Assembly: GCF_029433105.1 (NCBI RefSeq)
Contig: NZ_JARNTW010000003.1
Coordinates: 248,001 to 312,000 of the forward strand
Source of the DNA: Runella sp. MFBS21
GTDB lineage: Bacteria > Bacteroidota > Bacteroidia > Cytophagales > Spirosomataceae
Direction: 5' to 3'
Length of the DNA: 64,000 nucleotides
Part shown: positions 52,381 through 62,557 of the stretch, in pieces
Layout of the letters: each line of letters starts with the position of its first letter
How positions within the stretch are numbered: the first letter of the stretch is position 1
Notes under the pieces: model-generated
What the model was told of the DNA's origin: nothing
The model's input: the letters and a program-made list of their open reading frames with translations, nothing else
The model's database searches: none
Position numbers and translations under genes: made by a program

Positions 52381-52508
52381 TGATTGGTTTTATGCTTATT
52401 TTCGCGGGGCAAAGATAAAAACATTAGACTTTGGATAAGGGTCAATTACGAGAGAAAGAATGAATGCCCCTTCTCCGAAGCCCAACGTCACAAATCGAAT
52501 TTAACACT

Positions 52509-53528
52509 ATGGCAACCAAAACCAAAGCGGCACCAGCCAAAACTACTCACCCCAAAGAAAGATATATGTACTGGTATGAGTCTATGCTCCTTCAACGTAA
52601 ATTTGAAGAAAAAGCAGGTCAACTCTACGGTCAACAAAAAATACGCGGATTTTGTCACCTTTATATTGGCCAAGAGGCTTGTTCGTCGGGAGGCGTCACT
52701 GCCCTTACCAAAGATGATAAATGGATTACGGCTTACCGCGACCACGGAATTCCGTTGGCATTGGGCACTGACCCCAAGGCAATCATGGCTGAGCTCTATG
52801 GAAAAGCGACAGGTACGACCAAAGGCAAAGGAGGCTCCATGCACATCTTCGACAAAGAAAGAAATTTTGTAGGAGGCCACGGTATTGTGGGAGCCCAGAT
52901 TCCATTGGGTGCTGGAATTGCATTTGCAGAGAAGTACAACAAAACCAAAAACCTCTGTATTTGTCTTTTTGGCGACGGAGCTGTACGCCAAGGCGCCTTG
53001 CACGAGGCCTTCAATATGGCCATGACTTGGAAACTACCGGTCATTTTTGTGGTTGAAAACAATGGATACGCCATGGGTACTTCCGTGACTCGTACTTCTA
53101 ATGTGACTGACCTCTACACCATAGGCGAAGCTTACGATATGCCCTCTGAGCCTGTAGATGGTATGGACGTAGAAGCCGTACATGAAGCAGTAAGTCGCGC
53201 CGCCGAACGCGCCCGCAACGGAGAAGGCCCTACGTTTTTAGAATTCAAAACCTACCGCTATAGAGGTCACTCAATGTCTGACCCCCAAAAATACCGTACC
53301 AAAGAAGAGGTAGAAGAATACAAAAGACGTGACCCTATTGAGACTATCAAGGAGAAAATCCTCGCCAATGGTATTGCCACGGAAGAAGAAATCGCGGCTA
53401 TCGACGCAAAGGTGAAACAACAAGTAGAAGAATCCGTGAAGTTTGCCGAAGAATCTCCTTGGCCTGATGCTTCTGAGATTTATACAGATATATATTTACA
53501 AGAAGATTATCCTTTCATCAAGGATTAA
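52509..53528 (+). CDS. pdhA: Pyruvate dehydrogenase E1 component, alpha subunit
   Basis: 339 residues from the ATG at 52509; an earlier in-frame ATG would add 15 residues of non-conserved sequence. The thiamine-diphosphate motif runs from GDGAVRQGA to VVENN, and the HRDHG-type loop appears as AYRDHGIPLA. The phosphorylation-loop-like YRYRGHSMSDP is also present. It forms the E1 heterotetramer with PdhB, not encoded here. Decarboxylates pyruvate to feed acetyl-CoA. An MlaE-type permease gene follows. Confidence 0.93.
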   Translation: MATKTKAAPAKTTHPKERYMYWYESMLLQRKFEEKAGQLYGQQKIRGFCHLYIGQEACSSGGVTALTKDDKWITAYRDHGIPLALGTDPKAIMAELYGKATGTTKGKGGSMHIFDKERNFVGGHGIVGAQIPLGAGIAFAEKYNKTKNLCICLFGDGAVRQGALHEAFNMAMTWKLPVIFVVENNGYAMGTSVTRTSNVTDLYTIGEAYDMPSEPVDGMDVEAVHEAVSRAAERARNGEGPTFLEFKTYRYRGHSMSDPQKYRTKEEVEEYKRRDPIETIKEKILANGIATEEEIAAIDAKVKQQVEESVKFAEESPWPDASEIYTDIYLQEDYPFIKD

Positions 53529-53605
53529 TTACATGCACTTGATATGTTAGGCGATAAGTGAAGCTTCATCCAAGAGGCAGCGCTTATCGTCTAAATTTTT
53601 TTGCT

Positions 53606-54337
53606 ATGAAAACGTTAGGAAGTTATTTTATTTTTTTAGGTAACCTTTTCCGTAACCGTGAAAAGTTTAAAGTTTACGTAAAGTTAGTACTAGAAGAGTG
53701 CATTGAAATCGGTATCAATTCCGTTTTTATTGTCTCGATTGTTGCCACCTTTCTCGGAGCAGTGACTTGCGTACAAACCGCCGACAACCTCGTTAGCCCT
53801 TTTGTTCCTAACTACATTATTTCGCTCATTGTACGTGACAGTAGCATTTTAGAATTTGCTCCTACGATTACGTGCGTAGTATTGTCAGGTAAAGTAGGCT
53901 CCCACATCGCTGGTGGACTTGGCACCATGCGTATTACAGAGCAAATCGACGCACTCGAAGTAATGGGGATCAATTCGGTTTCGTATCTGGTACTTCCCAA
54001 AATAGTAGCCGCGATAGTGACTTTTCCAATGCTCGTTATTTTATCAGGCTTTCTTTCTATTTTAGGCGGGTATTTAGCGGGAGTGGCTACCAATGTCATC
54101 TCTCCCGAAGATTACGTCACTGGACTACGGTACGATTTCCGCACATTCAACATTCCTTTTGCCCTTATCAAATCGGTTGTATTTGCATTTCTGATTACTT
54201 CTATCTCTTCTTTCAAAGGGTACTTTACAAGAGGCGGAGCCTTAGAAGTAGGACAAGCTTCTACTGCGGCTGTTACTAATAGCTGCATAGCAGTGCTGAT
54301 CGCGGATTATCTATTGGCTCAACTTATGTTGCTTTAG
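53606..54337 (+). CDS. mlaE: MlaE-family ABC transporter permease
   Basis: 243 residues from the ATG at 53606; a GTG 48 bp upstream adds an unlikely leader. Five to six membrane helices. Family hallmarks are seen: RDSSILEFAPTITC, GKVGSHIAGGLGTMRITEQIDALEVMG (quoted in part: GTMRITEQIDALEVMG) and the C-terminal GGALEVGQASTAAV. It belongs to the Mla system that moves phospholipids between the membranes. The ATPase gene usually follows but is absent; a convergent ROK gene lies there. Confidence 0.9.
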   Translation: MKTLGSYFIFLGNLFRNREKFKVYVKLVLEECIEIGINSVFIVSIVATFLGAVTCVQTADNLVSPFVPNYIISLIVRDSSILEFAPTITCVVLSGKVGSHIAGGLGTMRITEQIDALEVMGINSVSYLVLPKIVAAIVTFPMLVILSGFLSILGGYLAGVATNVISPEDYVTGLRYDFRTFNIPFALIKSVVFAFLITSISSFKGYFTRGGALEVGQASTAAVTNSCIAVLIADYLLAQLMLL

Positions 54338-54417
54338 CTCCTACCAAAATAAAAAGGCAGCTCTGTCAAAGCCGCCTATCTTGCTATATCTCACATCTGG
54401 GATGCGAAAGTTTTAAT

Positions 54418-55647
54418 TTAAGAGAAATCAATTACTTTTTCTACCACATAAGCCTGAGTACCAAGCCATTTGGCTTCTTGACCTAGCTGCGATATTACGA
54501 CGCTAAGGTTGTTTCTAAAGTCTGTAAGACAATATTTATTGATAGCCTGCTCGATGGGGTTTGTAATAAACGCCCCCGCTTTGGCCACAATTCCATCTAC
54601 AATGATAATTTCAGGATTGAAGAGATGAATCGCAATCGAGAGTCCTTTGCCCAGCTCCATTCCGATTTCATGAAGAATATCTATTGCAAACGAATCACCC
54701 TGCCAAGCAGCGTCAATGATAGTTTCAGCGTCGATTTTGTCCGTCTCAATCACCGACAACCTAGAGATTCGTCCTTCACCTAGTCCTTTTTTGATACGTC
54801 TTATGAGAGAAGCCGCAGAAGTAATGGTGTCCAAACAGCCCACCTTGCCACAATGGCATAGCTCCCCATTGGGTACTACTTGAATATGCCCTAGCTCTCC
54901 CGCAAAACCCGACGCTCCCTGAAACACTTCTCCATTAAGAATTACTCCCAAGCCTACCCCCCAATCAATATAAATAGCCAATACGTGGTCTTTGCCTTGC
55001 GCTAGTCCAAAACGGTGCTCACCCAACGTAGTAGCTTTGGTATCATTGATCACATACACTGGAAATTTGAAATGCCTCTCAAGCATCGTTCCAAAAGAAT
55101 TCTCACTTTGATTGAGGCTACGATAGGTAAAGTTAAACCCTTTACGAGTATCCACAAGTCCCGCTACGGCTACACCCATTGCCATAAAATCACTATACTG
55201 GATTCCAGACTCTTTCAATACCTGTTCTGTGACGCCGATTAGATGATTGAGAAACTGCGGAGAATCTTCAAGTTTTAGATTAAAATCGTGCCTAAGTACT
55301 ACCTCATTTTTGAGATTCATAATCAGCACTTTGGTGTCGTGCGTACTTACATCTAATACGACTATATAAAAGCGCTCCGTACTTAGGCTAAACAATACCG
55401 GCTTACGCCCTTGTTTGGTAACGCCCGTTCCTACGGGTACAATCCACTTTTCTTCGACCATTTCTTCCACGATACTCGTGACCGAAGGCACACTACTATG
55501 GATTACCCGCGCCATTTCGGCGATAGAACATGTACCTGAACGATAAAGCTCAGTGAGAATACGACGTCGATGTTGACTTTTTTTATAATCAACTACTGAC
55601 GTTTTAGGGAAAATATCGGCCTCAGACGATGTAGTGGAATCAAACAT
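54418..55647 (-). CDS. ROK family transcriptional regulator
   Basis: 409 residues. N-terminal winged HTH at about 27-75 (CSIAEMARVIHSSVPSVTSIVE), then a ROK sugar-kinase fold with the metal-binding CHCGKVGCLDT motif (C-x-C-G-x-x-G-C) and ATP/sugar motifs (AIYIDWGVGLGVILNG, GASGFAGELGHI). NagC/XylR-type proteins of this design repress sugar uptake genes until a sugar ligand binds. Divergent from the second SusC gene (236-bp gap), which is its most likely target. Confidence 0.9.
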   Translation of the reverse strand: MFDSTTSSEADIFPKTSVVDYKKSQHRRRILTELYRSGTCSIAEMARVIHSSVPSVTSIVEEMVEEKWIVPVGTGVTKQGRKPVLFSLSTERFYIVVLDVSTHDTKVLIMNLKNEVVLRHDFNLKLEDSPQFLNHLIGVTEQVLKESGIQYSDFMAMGVAVAGLVDTRKGFNFTYRSLNQSENSFGTMLERHFKFPVYVINDTKATTLGEHRFGLAQGKDHVLAIYIDWGVGLGVILNGEVFQGASGFAGELGHIQVVPNGELCHCGKVGCLDTITSAASLIRRIKKGLGEGRISRLSVIETDKIDAETIIDAAWQGDSFAIDILHEIGMELGKGLSIAIHLFNPEIIIVDGIVAKAGAFITNPIEQAINKYCLTDFRNNLSVVISQLGQEAKWLGTQAYVVEKVIDFS

Positions 55648-55785
55648 AATACTTCTATAAGATTAATATGCCAAATAAATACTTATGGTTGGATTCATAA
55701 ATGTAATATTAATTTTTTTTACAAATGAATCTATTTTAAAAATATTTTTTTATTAAATTTCTTGTCCAACATTCATAATCTATTT

Positions 55786-55801
55786 ATTATTGTAAAATAA
55801 T
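55786..55801. promoter_or_regulatory. AT-rich dyad in the ROK/susC intergenic region
   Basis: ATTATT and AATAAT are separated by 4 bp (55786-55801), and TTGTACAA follows at 55801-55808. ROK regulators of the NagC type bind AT-rich dyads, so this is a candidate operator. The region is very AT-rich, so chance is a real alternative. Confidence 0.3.
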
Positions 55802-55883
55802 TGTACAAGTTTCCCAAAAATTCGTTTCATCAACTATTTTTTCCTATTTTTTTTTACTAATCCTTATAAACAATCCATCATTT

Positions 55884-58800
55884 ATGAAAAAAACGCTACT
55901 TGTGTGCATGTTGCTTTTGATTGGCTGTATATCAGCCTTTTCGCAGAGCAACCGTACCGTTACAGGTACTGTACGCGATGCTAAGAGCGAGCCAATTCCG
56001 GGCGTAAGTGTTATTGAAAAAGGCTCTCGCAATGGCGCCATCACAGATCAGTATGGCAACTTTAGAATCAATGTTGGTACCAATGCCACCTTGATTTTTT
56101 CCTATGTAGGCTTTTTGAAACAAGAAAAAGAGATAGGCAATAGTACCTCTTTGACAATAGTACTTGATGAAGACACAAAAACACTTAACGAAGTAGTCGT
56201 AACTGGCTTTGGGGTAAAACAAGAAACACGCAAACTTGCATATGCAGTGCAAGAAGTGAAAGGCCAAGACCTTATCCGTGCCAACAACGCCAACGTCGTC
56301 AACTCACTTCAAGGTAAAGTAGCTGGGGTACACATCGACCAAGGTACTGGTGGTCCTATGTCTTCTTCACGTATTCGTATCCGTGGTAACGCCTCTTTAG
56401 GCGGTAATACTCAGCCTCTTTTCGTGATTGACGGGGTGTTGATTCGTCCTGGTACTTCTGGTGCTGACTCATGGGGTGCTGCCCAAGATATGGGTAACAT
56501 CATGAAAAACATCAACTCTGACAACATCGAATCGATGACCGTTTTAAAAGGTTCTGGTGCAAGTGCGCTTTATGGTTCGGAAGCTTTGAATGGTGTAATC
56601 GTAATCCAAACTAAAAAAGGACGTGTTCAAAAAGGACTTGGTGTTACTTACAACCATACTTCTTCTTTTGAAAAAGCATATCGTTTCTTAGACCTTCAAA
56701 ACCAATTTGGAGCTGGTATCAATCCTACATTCCCCAAAGGCGCTGACGGAGTTGACGAAATCGATCGCGTAGGTGGTGCATGGAGCTACTCTTATGGCCC
56801 TCGTATGCAAGGACAAATGGTGCGTGATTTGGACGGACGCATGGTACCATACGTTGCCAACAATCCGCTTGATTTCTTCCAAACTGGTAAATACACCAAC
56901 CACAACGTGGCCATTGAAGGTGGTACCGAAACTACTACTTTCCGGGCGGCTTATTCTCGCCTCGACAACAGCACTATCATGCCTTCTGGAACAGAGCTAA
57001 GTCGTAACAACTTCAATTTGAGAGCCACTCAAAAGATTGGTAAAATCTTCACGTTGGATGCAACCGTTGACTATACTGACAACAATCTAACGAACCCTGC
57101 TCGTCAAGGAGGTAACTTCAACCCTGTATTCCGTCTTGTATTTGGACGTCCTCGTAGCTTCGATATCAATTATTGGGCTAACAACTACGTTGATCCAACT
57201 GCGGGTGGTCGTCGCCAAGGGGTCAATGACCCATACAACATTACTTCTTTCTTCTGGGAAACATTTGAAAGAGATGAGCTTCAAAACGAGAAAGTATTCC
57301 GTACCAACATCGACCTTAATGCCAACCTTGCTCCTTGGTTAAATCTTTTGGTACGTGGAAACGTACAAAACCAATTGATCAAAGCAGAAACCAAAAACCG
57401 TGGAGACGGCCCTCGTTTTTCTGGTAACGATTTTTATCAAACACGTACCCAAGACGACTCACAATATCGCTTGCAAGCGGTGTTGAGCGCTAACCGTAAT
57501 ATTGGAGACAATTTCCAATTTAACGTTGCTGCTGGTGCTGAAACCAACCGTCTACTAGGTGGTCGTAACTATCGCACTTGGACAGAAGGCGGACTTCGCT
57601 TGCCAGAAATTTACTCGCTTGCCAACGCCCGTACTCGCGTCGAAATTGCCACTAGCCCTATTGCAGCTAAACGTACGGATGCGGTATACTTGTATGGAGA
57701 CTTGACTTTCAAAGATTACTTGACTTTCAACTTCAGTAATCGTATGGACTTCTCATCTACCTTGACTTATGCTGACGGTAGCGGGGATTATTCATACTAC
57801 TATCCTTCGGTAGGTCTTTCTTATATCGTGACTGAAAGTCTCAAAAACTTGCCTACTTGGTTGAGCTTTGGTAAGCTTCGTGCTAGCCTTGGCTATACTG
57901 GTGCTGATACTGATCCATGGTCTCTTAACCGTACTGGTATTTATAATCCAATTGGTGTTTACAACTTCCCTACAGGATCAGTGCAACGCTCAGGATTCCG
58001 CGACAATACTCTTCCTAACTATGCGCTACGCAACCGTCTAGCACGTGAATGGGAACTAGGATTTGATGCTCGTTTCTTCAACAACCGAATTGGCATCGAT
58101 TTCACGGTATATAACAAACTTACTACCAACGAAATCTTGAGTATCCCTGTAACTTCAGAAGCAGGTGTAAGCAGCCGTATCATCAATGCTGGTAAAATCC
58201 AAAACAAAGGGATTGAGTTGATGATTACTGCTACTCCTATCAAATCTAAAGATGTGCGTTGGAATACTTCATTGAACATTACTCGTAACCGCAACAAAAT
58301 CCTTGAACTAACTGAAGGTGTTAGTAACTATCAATTAGACCTAGCTTTTGGTGCGGATATGGCCTCCGTGGCTCGCGTAGGTAAGGATTACGGAACTATC
58401 GTTACATCTTATGCTTTTGCGACCTATCAAAGAAAAGATGCTAGCGGAAACCCTGTATCTCACCCAAGCAATGGACAACGCGTAATTGGGTCAGTAAGTG
58501 GCGGCTCGGGAGGTTATCTTGGTTTTATGCGTAGTGGTGCTTATGGTCAAGGTGAAAAAGAAATCGGTAGTATCATGGAAAAAATGTTGTTGAGCAACGT
58601 TAACAATGTTTCTTACAAAAATTTCAATTTAACGCTCCAAGTTGACTCAAAAATCGGTGGTATGATGGCTTCAGCTACGCACCAATACGGTTCACAGTCT
58701 GGAAACTTTGCACGTAGCTTGTTTGGCCGTAACAAAGAACTAGGTGGTGTAGAATTTACGGATGCTCAAGGTGTACGTCGTGATGACGGTATCATTCCAG

Positions 58801-59222
58801 AAGGTGTACTAGCTGATGGTTTCAAGGTAACTAAGGATGGCCAAACCATTGACTTAGGTGGTATGAGCTACGCAGAAGCAGTACAAAAAGGCTATGTTAC
58901 CCCTATCCCCGCTCGTAACTACTACGAAAACCTTACACAGTGGTCGTCAGGTATTCGCGAATACTCTACTTTCGAAAACTCTTGGGTATCAATGCGTGAA
59001 ATCTCAGTTGGTTATGATGTACCTGCAAAATTCGTTAACAAAATCAAGTTCCAATCACTTCGTGTAAGCGTAGTAGGTCGTAACTTAGGTTATTTGTACC
59101 GCACTGCACCTGATGGTATCAACCCTGAAGGTTTGAAATCTAACCGCCCAGGTGAATTTGCTGAATACGGTGGCTTGCCGTTCTCTCGTAACATTGGTGT
59201 AACACTTAACGCAGGTTTCTAA
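55884..59222 (+). CDS. SusC/RagA TonB-dependent transporter (no STN domain)
   Basis: 1112 residues. Signal peptide ending SAFSQ near residue 21. A carboxypeptidase-D-like domain (about 25-105; PIPGVSVIEKGSRNGAITD) is followed by the EVVVTGFG box, a plug with SSRIRIRGNASLGG, and a long barrel. The missing STN domain means it does not signal to a FecR partner; control probably comes from the divergent ROK regulator. Ligand unknown, probably a sugar. The partner SusD gene starts 53 bp downstream. Confidence 0.93.
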   Translation: MKKTLLVCMLLLIGCISAFSQSNRTVTGTVRDAKSEPIPGVSVIEKGSRNGAITDQYGNFRINVGTNATLIFSYVGFLKQEKEIGNSTSLTIVLDEDTKTLNEVVVTGFGVKQETRKLAYAVQEVKGQDLIRANNANVVNSLQGKVAGVHIDQGTGGPMSSSRIRIRGNASLGGNTQPLFVIDGVLIRPGTSGADSWGAAQDMGNIMKNINSDNIESMTVLKGSGASALYGSEALNGVIVIQTKKGRVQKGLGVTYNHTSSFEKAYRFLDLQNQFGAGINPTFPKGADGVDEIDRVGGAWSYSYGPRMQGQMVRDLDGRMVPYVANNPLDFFQTGKYTNHNVAIEGGTETTTFRAAYSRLDNSTIMPSGTELSRNNFNLRATQKIGKIFTLDATVDYTDNNLTNPARQGGNFNPVFRLVFGRPRSFDINYWANNYVDPTAGGRRQGVNDPYNITSFFWETFERDELQNEKVFRTNIDLNANLAPWLNLLVRGNVQNQLIKAETKNRGDGPRFSGNDFYQTRTQDDSQYRLQAVLSANRNIGDNFQFNVAAGAETNRLLGGRNYRTWTEGGLRLPEIYSLANARTRVEIATSPIAAKRTDAVYLYGDLTFKDYLTFNFSNRMDFSSTLTYADGSGDYSYYYPSVGLSYIVTESLKNLPTWLSFGKLRASLGYTGADTDPWSLNRTGIYNPIGVYNFPTGSVQRSGFRDNTLPNYALRNRLAREWELGFDARFFNNRIGIDFTVYNKLTTNEILSIPVTSEAGVSSRIINAGKIQNKGIELMITATPIKSKDVRWNTSLNITRNRNKILELTEGVSNYQLDLAFGADMASVARVGKDYGTIVTSYAFATYQRKDASGNPVSHPSNGQRVIGSVSGGSGGYLGFMRSGAYGQGEKEIGSIMEKMLLSNVNNVSYKNFNLTLQVDSKIGGMMASATHQYGSQSGNFARSLFGRNKELGGVEFTDAQGVRRDDGIIPEGVLADGFKVTKDGQTIDLGGMSYAEAVQKGYVTPIPARNYYENLTQWSSGIREYSTFENSWVSMREISVGYDVPAKFVNKIKFQSLRVSVVGRNLGYLYRTAPDGINPEGLKSNRPGEFAEYGGLPFSRNIGVTLNAGF

Positions 59223-59275
59223 TTCTCAGCCTTTAGTTGCTGATTTTTCAAAACATTTTTTAAAGACAGATAATT

Positions 59276-60970
59276 ATGAAATGGTCATATAAAACAATCC
59301 TTGGTTTGTTGGTAGCGGGATTTGTAAGTACCTCTTGCGATAAGCAAAGCTTTGTAGACATCAACAAAGATCCCGATGCACTCTCAACTGTACCGCCAGA
59401 AAATCAATTGCTCAACGCAACGATTAGCTTGCATTCTCAAGACTTTGAGGCTTATTATGATACTTATCGCCGTATCATGCCTTGGATGCAGTACAATACG
59501 GGTACCAACGGTAATGAACTAGCTTTTACTTCCAACGTCGATAACTTCTCTCAGCGCTATGGTCGTTTCTATAACGGTGTTGGAAATGTACTTTATGACT
59601 TAGAGAAACTTGTAGAGCGTCTTCCAGAAGCCGAGCAACCTAAATATGTGCATATGATTCGTATGGCGCGTGTTTTACGTTCTTATTATGCTTTCTATGT
59701 GAGTGATATCTATGGTAGCATTCCTTATTCAGATGCATTCCTTGCTCGCTATGGTGGAACCCTCACTCCTAAATATGACACCCAACAAGAGCTTTTCAAC
59801 AAGTTGGATGCTGATTTGAAAGAGGCTGTTACTGTCCTCAAAACTACCCAATCAGTAGCTCAAATCAACCCTGCTGCTTACGATCAGTATTATGCAGGAA
59901 GTGCTACCAAATGGGTTAAAGCGGCCAATGCACTCCGTTTGAAAATTGCAACTCGCCTCATCAAACGTGATGCTGCGAAGGCGCGTACTATCGCTCAAGA
60001 AGTATTGGCTACTCCTGCCGACTTGATGACTTCAAACGCTGACGGATGGGTATTTGTAGGTCGTTTTGATTTTACTAGCGGTGGAAACTGGAACCCTGAT
60101 GGTTTTAGAGCTTCTAAGCCTTTGGTTGACTTCATGTGGAATACCAAAGACCCACGTTTGGATGCATTCTTTACGCCTAACCGCTATTCGCAAACAAACA
60201 TTGATGCTTTGATTGCCGCTGGTCAATTGCCGGCTGGGACGAAAGAAAACGCTCGTCGCTATGTAGGAAGTTTCACTAGCCCTGACGAAGCGCAAACAGC
60301 CGTCAATCGCCGCGCGTTCTACACACCTCGTACTGTTACGGTATCAGGTCAGCAAGTATCGGTTGATACCCTTTCAAACATTCAACCTCGCTTATTCCAA
60401 CCTGCTTTCAACAGCGGCAATGGTGTAGGAGATGGTCTTTCTTATTTGCCTGTGATTACTTACGCTGATTTTTGTTTCATGCGTGCAGAGTTGGCTGCTC
60501 GCACTATCACCACCGAATCTGCTAAAGATTGGTACGAAGCCGGAGTAAGATCTTCTATTACTTGGTTTGATGAAGTAGCCAAAGGAAGTAAGATCGAAAA
60601 CTATACTGCTCTTACAGCCGGTGAAATCGATGCTTACTTGGCTCGCCCAGAAGTAGCTTTCAATTCGGCAAAAGCCATCGAACAAATCGCTAGCCAAGCT
60701 TATATCAATTACTTCAATAAAGTAAATGAAGGCTGGGCTGTCTGGAAAAGAACAGGCTTCCCCAACTCGACTTCGGTTTTGGCTTTGCCTGATATGCGCT
60801 CAAATGGGGCTGTATTGGGCCTCCCACGCCGCGCACCACTTGGCTTATTGAACACAACAGACCCTAACTATACCAACAAGAAAAGCGCTTATGATGCCAT
60901 GGCAGCCATCACAGGATGGGGCCGTGACCCTCAAGATGCTACTGGCCGCGTATGGTGGGATCAACAATAA
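59276..60970 (+). CDS. SusD/RagB-like outer-membrane lipoprotein (SusD-like_2 type)
   Basis: 564 residues. Lipoprotein signal ends STSC (Cys near residue 20). The mature start FVDINKDPDALSTVPPENQL is the hallmark of the SusD-like_2 group, and the TPR-like core follows. It captures ligand at the surface for the SusC partner upstream. Codon use in this pair looks more biased toward highly expressed patterns (many CGT, GGT, GTA) than in the neighbours, hinting at strong expression. A strong terminator ends the unit. Confidence 0.9.
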   Translation: MKWSYKTILGLLVAGFVSTSCDKQSFVDINKDPDALSTVPPENQLLNATISLHSQDFEAYYDTYRRIMPWMQYNTGTNGNELAFTSNVDNFSQRYGRFYNGVGNVLYDLEKLVERLPEAEQPKYVHMIRMARVLRSYYAFYVSDIYGSIPYSDAFLARYGGTLTPKYDTQQELFNKLDADLKEAVTVLKTTQSVAQINPAAYDQYYAGSATKWVKAANALRLKIATRLIKRDAAKARTIAQEVLATPADLMTSNADGWVFVGRFDFTSGGNWNPDGFRASKPLVDFMWNTKDPRLDAFFTPNRYSQTNIDALIAAGQLPAGTKENARRYVGSFTSPDEAQTAVNRRAFYTPRTVTVSGQQVSVDTLSNIQPRLFQPAFNSGNGVGDGLSYLPVITYADFCFMRAELAARTITTESAKDWYEAGVRSSITWFDEVAKGSKIENYTALTAGEIDAYLARPEVAFNSAKAIEQIASQAYINYFNKVNEGWAVWKRTGFPNSTSVLALPDMRSNGAVLGLPRRAPLGLLNTTDPNYTNKKSAYDAMAAITGWGRDPQDATGRVWWDQQ

Positions 60971-61006
60971 TCTTAAACGTTAGAGTTGAACTTTGGTAAG
61001 TAGTCG

Positions 61007-61040
61007 AAATTCCGAGATAGCTTTATCTCGGAATTTTTTT
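61007..61040 (+). terminator. Intrinsic terminator after the second susCD pair
   Basis: Arms 61007-61019 and 61024-61036 (13-bp perfect stem, core TTCCGAGATA/TATCTCGGAA), 4-nt loop, T run to 61040. Confidence 0.9.
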
Positions 61041-61196
61041 CTTTCAATTTACTTTTAGCTATTATACATAAAAATCTCCACAGAAAATCTATTCTATCAT
61101 TACTAGCGCCTTTTGTATTTCTAATATTATTCTATTTTCAAATTAATCATTGTAGTGAGTTATCGTATTTTTGTAAGTACAAAAACTACTTTTACT

Positions 61197-62540
61197 ATGC
61201 GATTTTGGGAGTCAAACATGTACAGTTCTTTTTATAAAGTCTTACTAATAGGTCTTTCTAGCTTATCTTCTTTTGCTCAAAAAATCACTTTTTACCAAGA
61301 TATCCAACCTATCTTTCATGCCAATTGCGCGGGTTGTCACCGTCCTGGAGAAGCGGCACCTTTCAACCTGATTACTTATGAAGACATCAGCAAACGTTCG
61401 GACTTCATCAAAAAAGTAATCACATCCGGCTATATGCCCCCTTGGCGTGCCAATGATCAATACACTCATTTTGCCAACAAAAGACAATTGAGTGACGCTC
61501 AGATACAGGCGGTTATATCGTGGATTGACACTGACATGCCTAAAGGAAAAATCAACCTTGATGCAGAGAAAAAGCTCCTCGATCGTACGGATGCTGGTAC
61601 AGCTTATCACCGTAAGCCTGATTTGACCCTCAAAATGGATAAAGCTTACCTCCAAAAAGGTGACGGGGAGGAGCGATTTATGGTATTTAAGATTCCTTTT
61701 GAGTTACCCGCCGAAGCCAATGTAGAAGCAGTGGAGTTTGTATCAAACAACAAAAAAATCATTCACCATGCCAACTACGCCGTCCACCCGGTGGAAGACC
61801 CTACCATAGACCTTCATAATACAGTCTCTCAAATAAACCTTGGCACTGACGAAAAATATACTTACGACCAATGGCTCCCCTACAAAAAGAAAATGGTGTA
61901 CTATGGCGGCTGGATTCCAGGGTCTTTTTATGAATCGTATTCAGCGGGAGTAGGCTGGAAAATGCCTCGTCGCGGTGTAATTTTGCTTACGATTCATTTC
62001 GGTCCATCGGGCAAAGACGCAGAAAGTTTTAACGGCGTCAATTTCTTCTTCAAAACTGAGCCTATCAAACGCACCGTCAAAGTGATTAGTTTGGGCTCGG
62101 GAGGCATCGGACAAAAAGATATTGACCCACCCCTTATGATTTTTGCCAACGACAAATCTACGCATCATCTTCAAGTGACCAATCGCAATGAAGATATTTC
62201 ACTGCTTTACATTTGGCCTCACATGCACCAAATCGGAGCCGAATTTAAAGCCTACGCCATGAATCTTTCAAGAGATACCATTCCGCTTGTACATATTCCC
62301 AATTGGGATTTTAGATGGCAAGAACTTTACCGTTATCAACAACCCGTCATTCTCAAACGTGGCACAGTCATCCATATAGACGGCACCTACGACAATACCG
62401 CCGAAAACCCCGCTAATCCTTTTAAGCCGCCAAAGCTTGTGCTTTCAAATGGCGATATGCGAAGCGACCAAGAAATGCTTACGTTGCTTCTGGTATATGT
62501 GCCTTATGAAGAGGGGGATGAAAACAAAACTTGGGAATAA
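61197..62540 (+). CDS. Cytochrome c domain fused to PHM-like copper monooxygenase domain
   Basis: 447 residues from the ATG at 61197; the ATG at 61218 begins a cleaner signal peptide (MYSSFYKVLLIGLSSL, cut after SFAQ) and may be the real start. Residues ~40-125 hold a c-type heme site, CAGCH, in the context QPIFHANCAGCHRPGEAAPFN, with a Met in YMPPWRA as candidate axial ligand. The rest resembles copper type II, ascorbate-dependent monooxygenases: paired His in IIHHANYAVHP, WPHMHQIGAEF, a Met-rich DMRSDQEM block, and YDNTAENPANP. Periplasmic oxidase activity is inferred. The VCBS-repeat gene follows 17 bp later. Confidence 0.75.
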   Translation: MRFWESNMYSSFYKVLLIGLSSLSSFAQKITFYQDIQPIFHANCAGCHRPGEAAPFNLITYEDISKRSDFIKKVITSGYMPPWRANDQYTHFANKRQLSDAQIQAVISWIDTDMPKGKINLDAEKKLLDRTDAGTAYHRKPDLTLKMDKAYLQKGDGEERFMVFKIPFELPAEANVEAVEFVSNNKKIIHHANYAVHPVEDPTIDLHNTVSQINLGTDEKYTYDQWLPYKKKMVYYGGWIPGSFYESYSAGVGWKMPRRGVILLTIHFGPSGKDAESFNGVNFFFKTEPIKRTVKVISLGSGGIGQKDIDPPLMIFANDKSTHHLQVTNRNEDISLLYIWPHMHQIGAEFKAYAMNLSRDTIPLVHIPNWDFRWQELYRYQQPVILKRGTVIHIDGTYDNTAENPANPFKPPKLVLSNGDMRSDQEMLTLLLVYVPYEEGDENKTWE

Positions 62541-62557
62541 ACATTTTACTGGCAATT

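Noticed and set aside
54352-54378. Short hairpin between the MlaE and ROK genes
   Set aside because: Only about five pairs with a mismatch and no T run.
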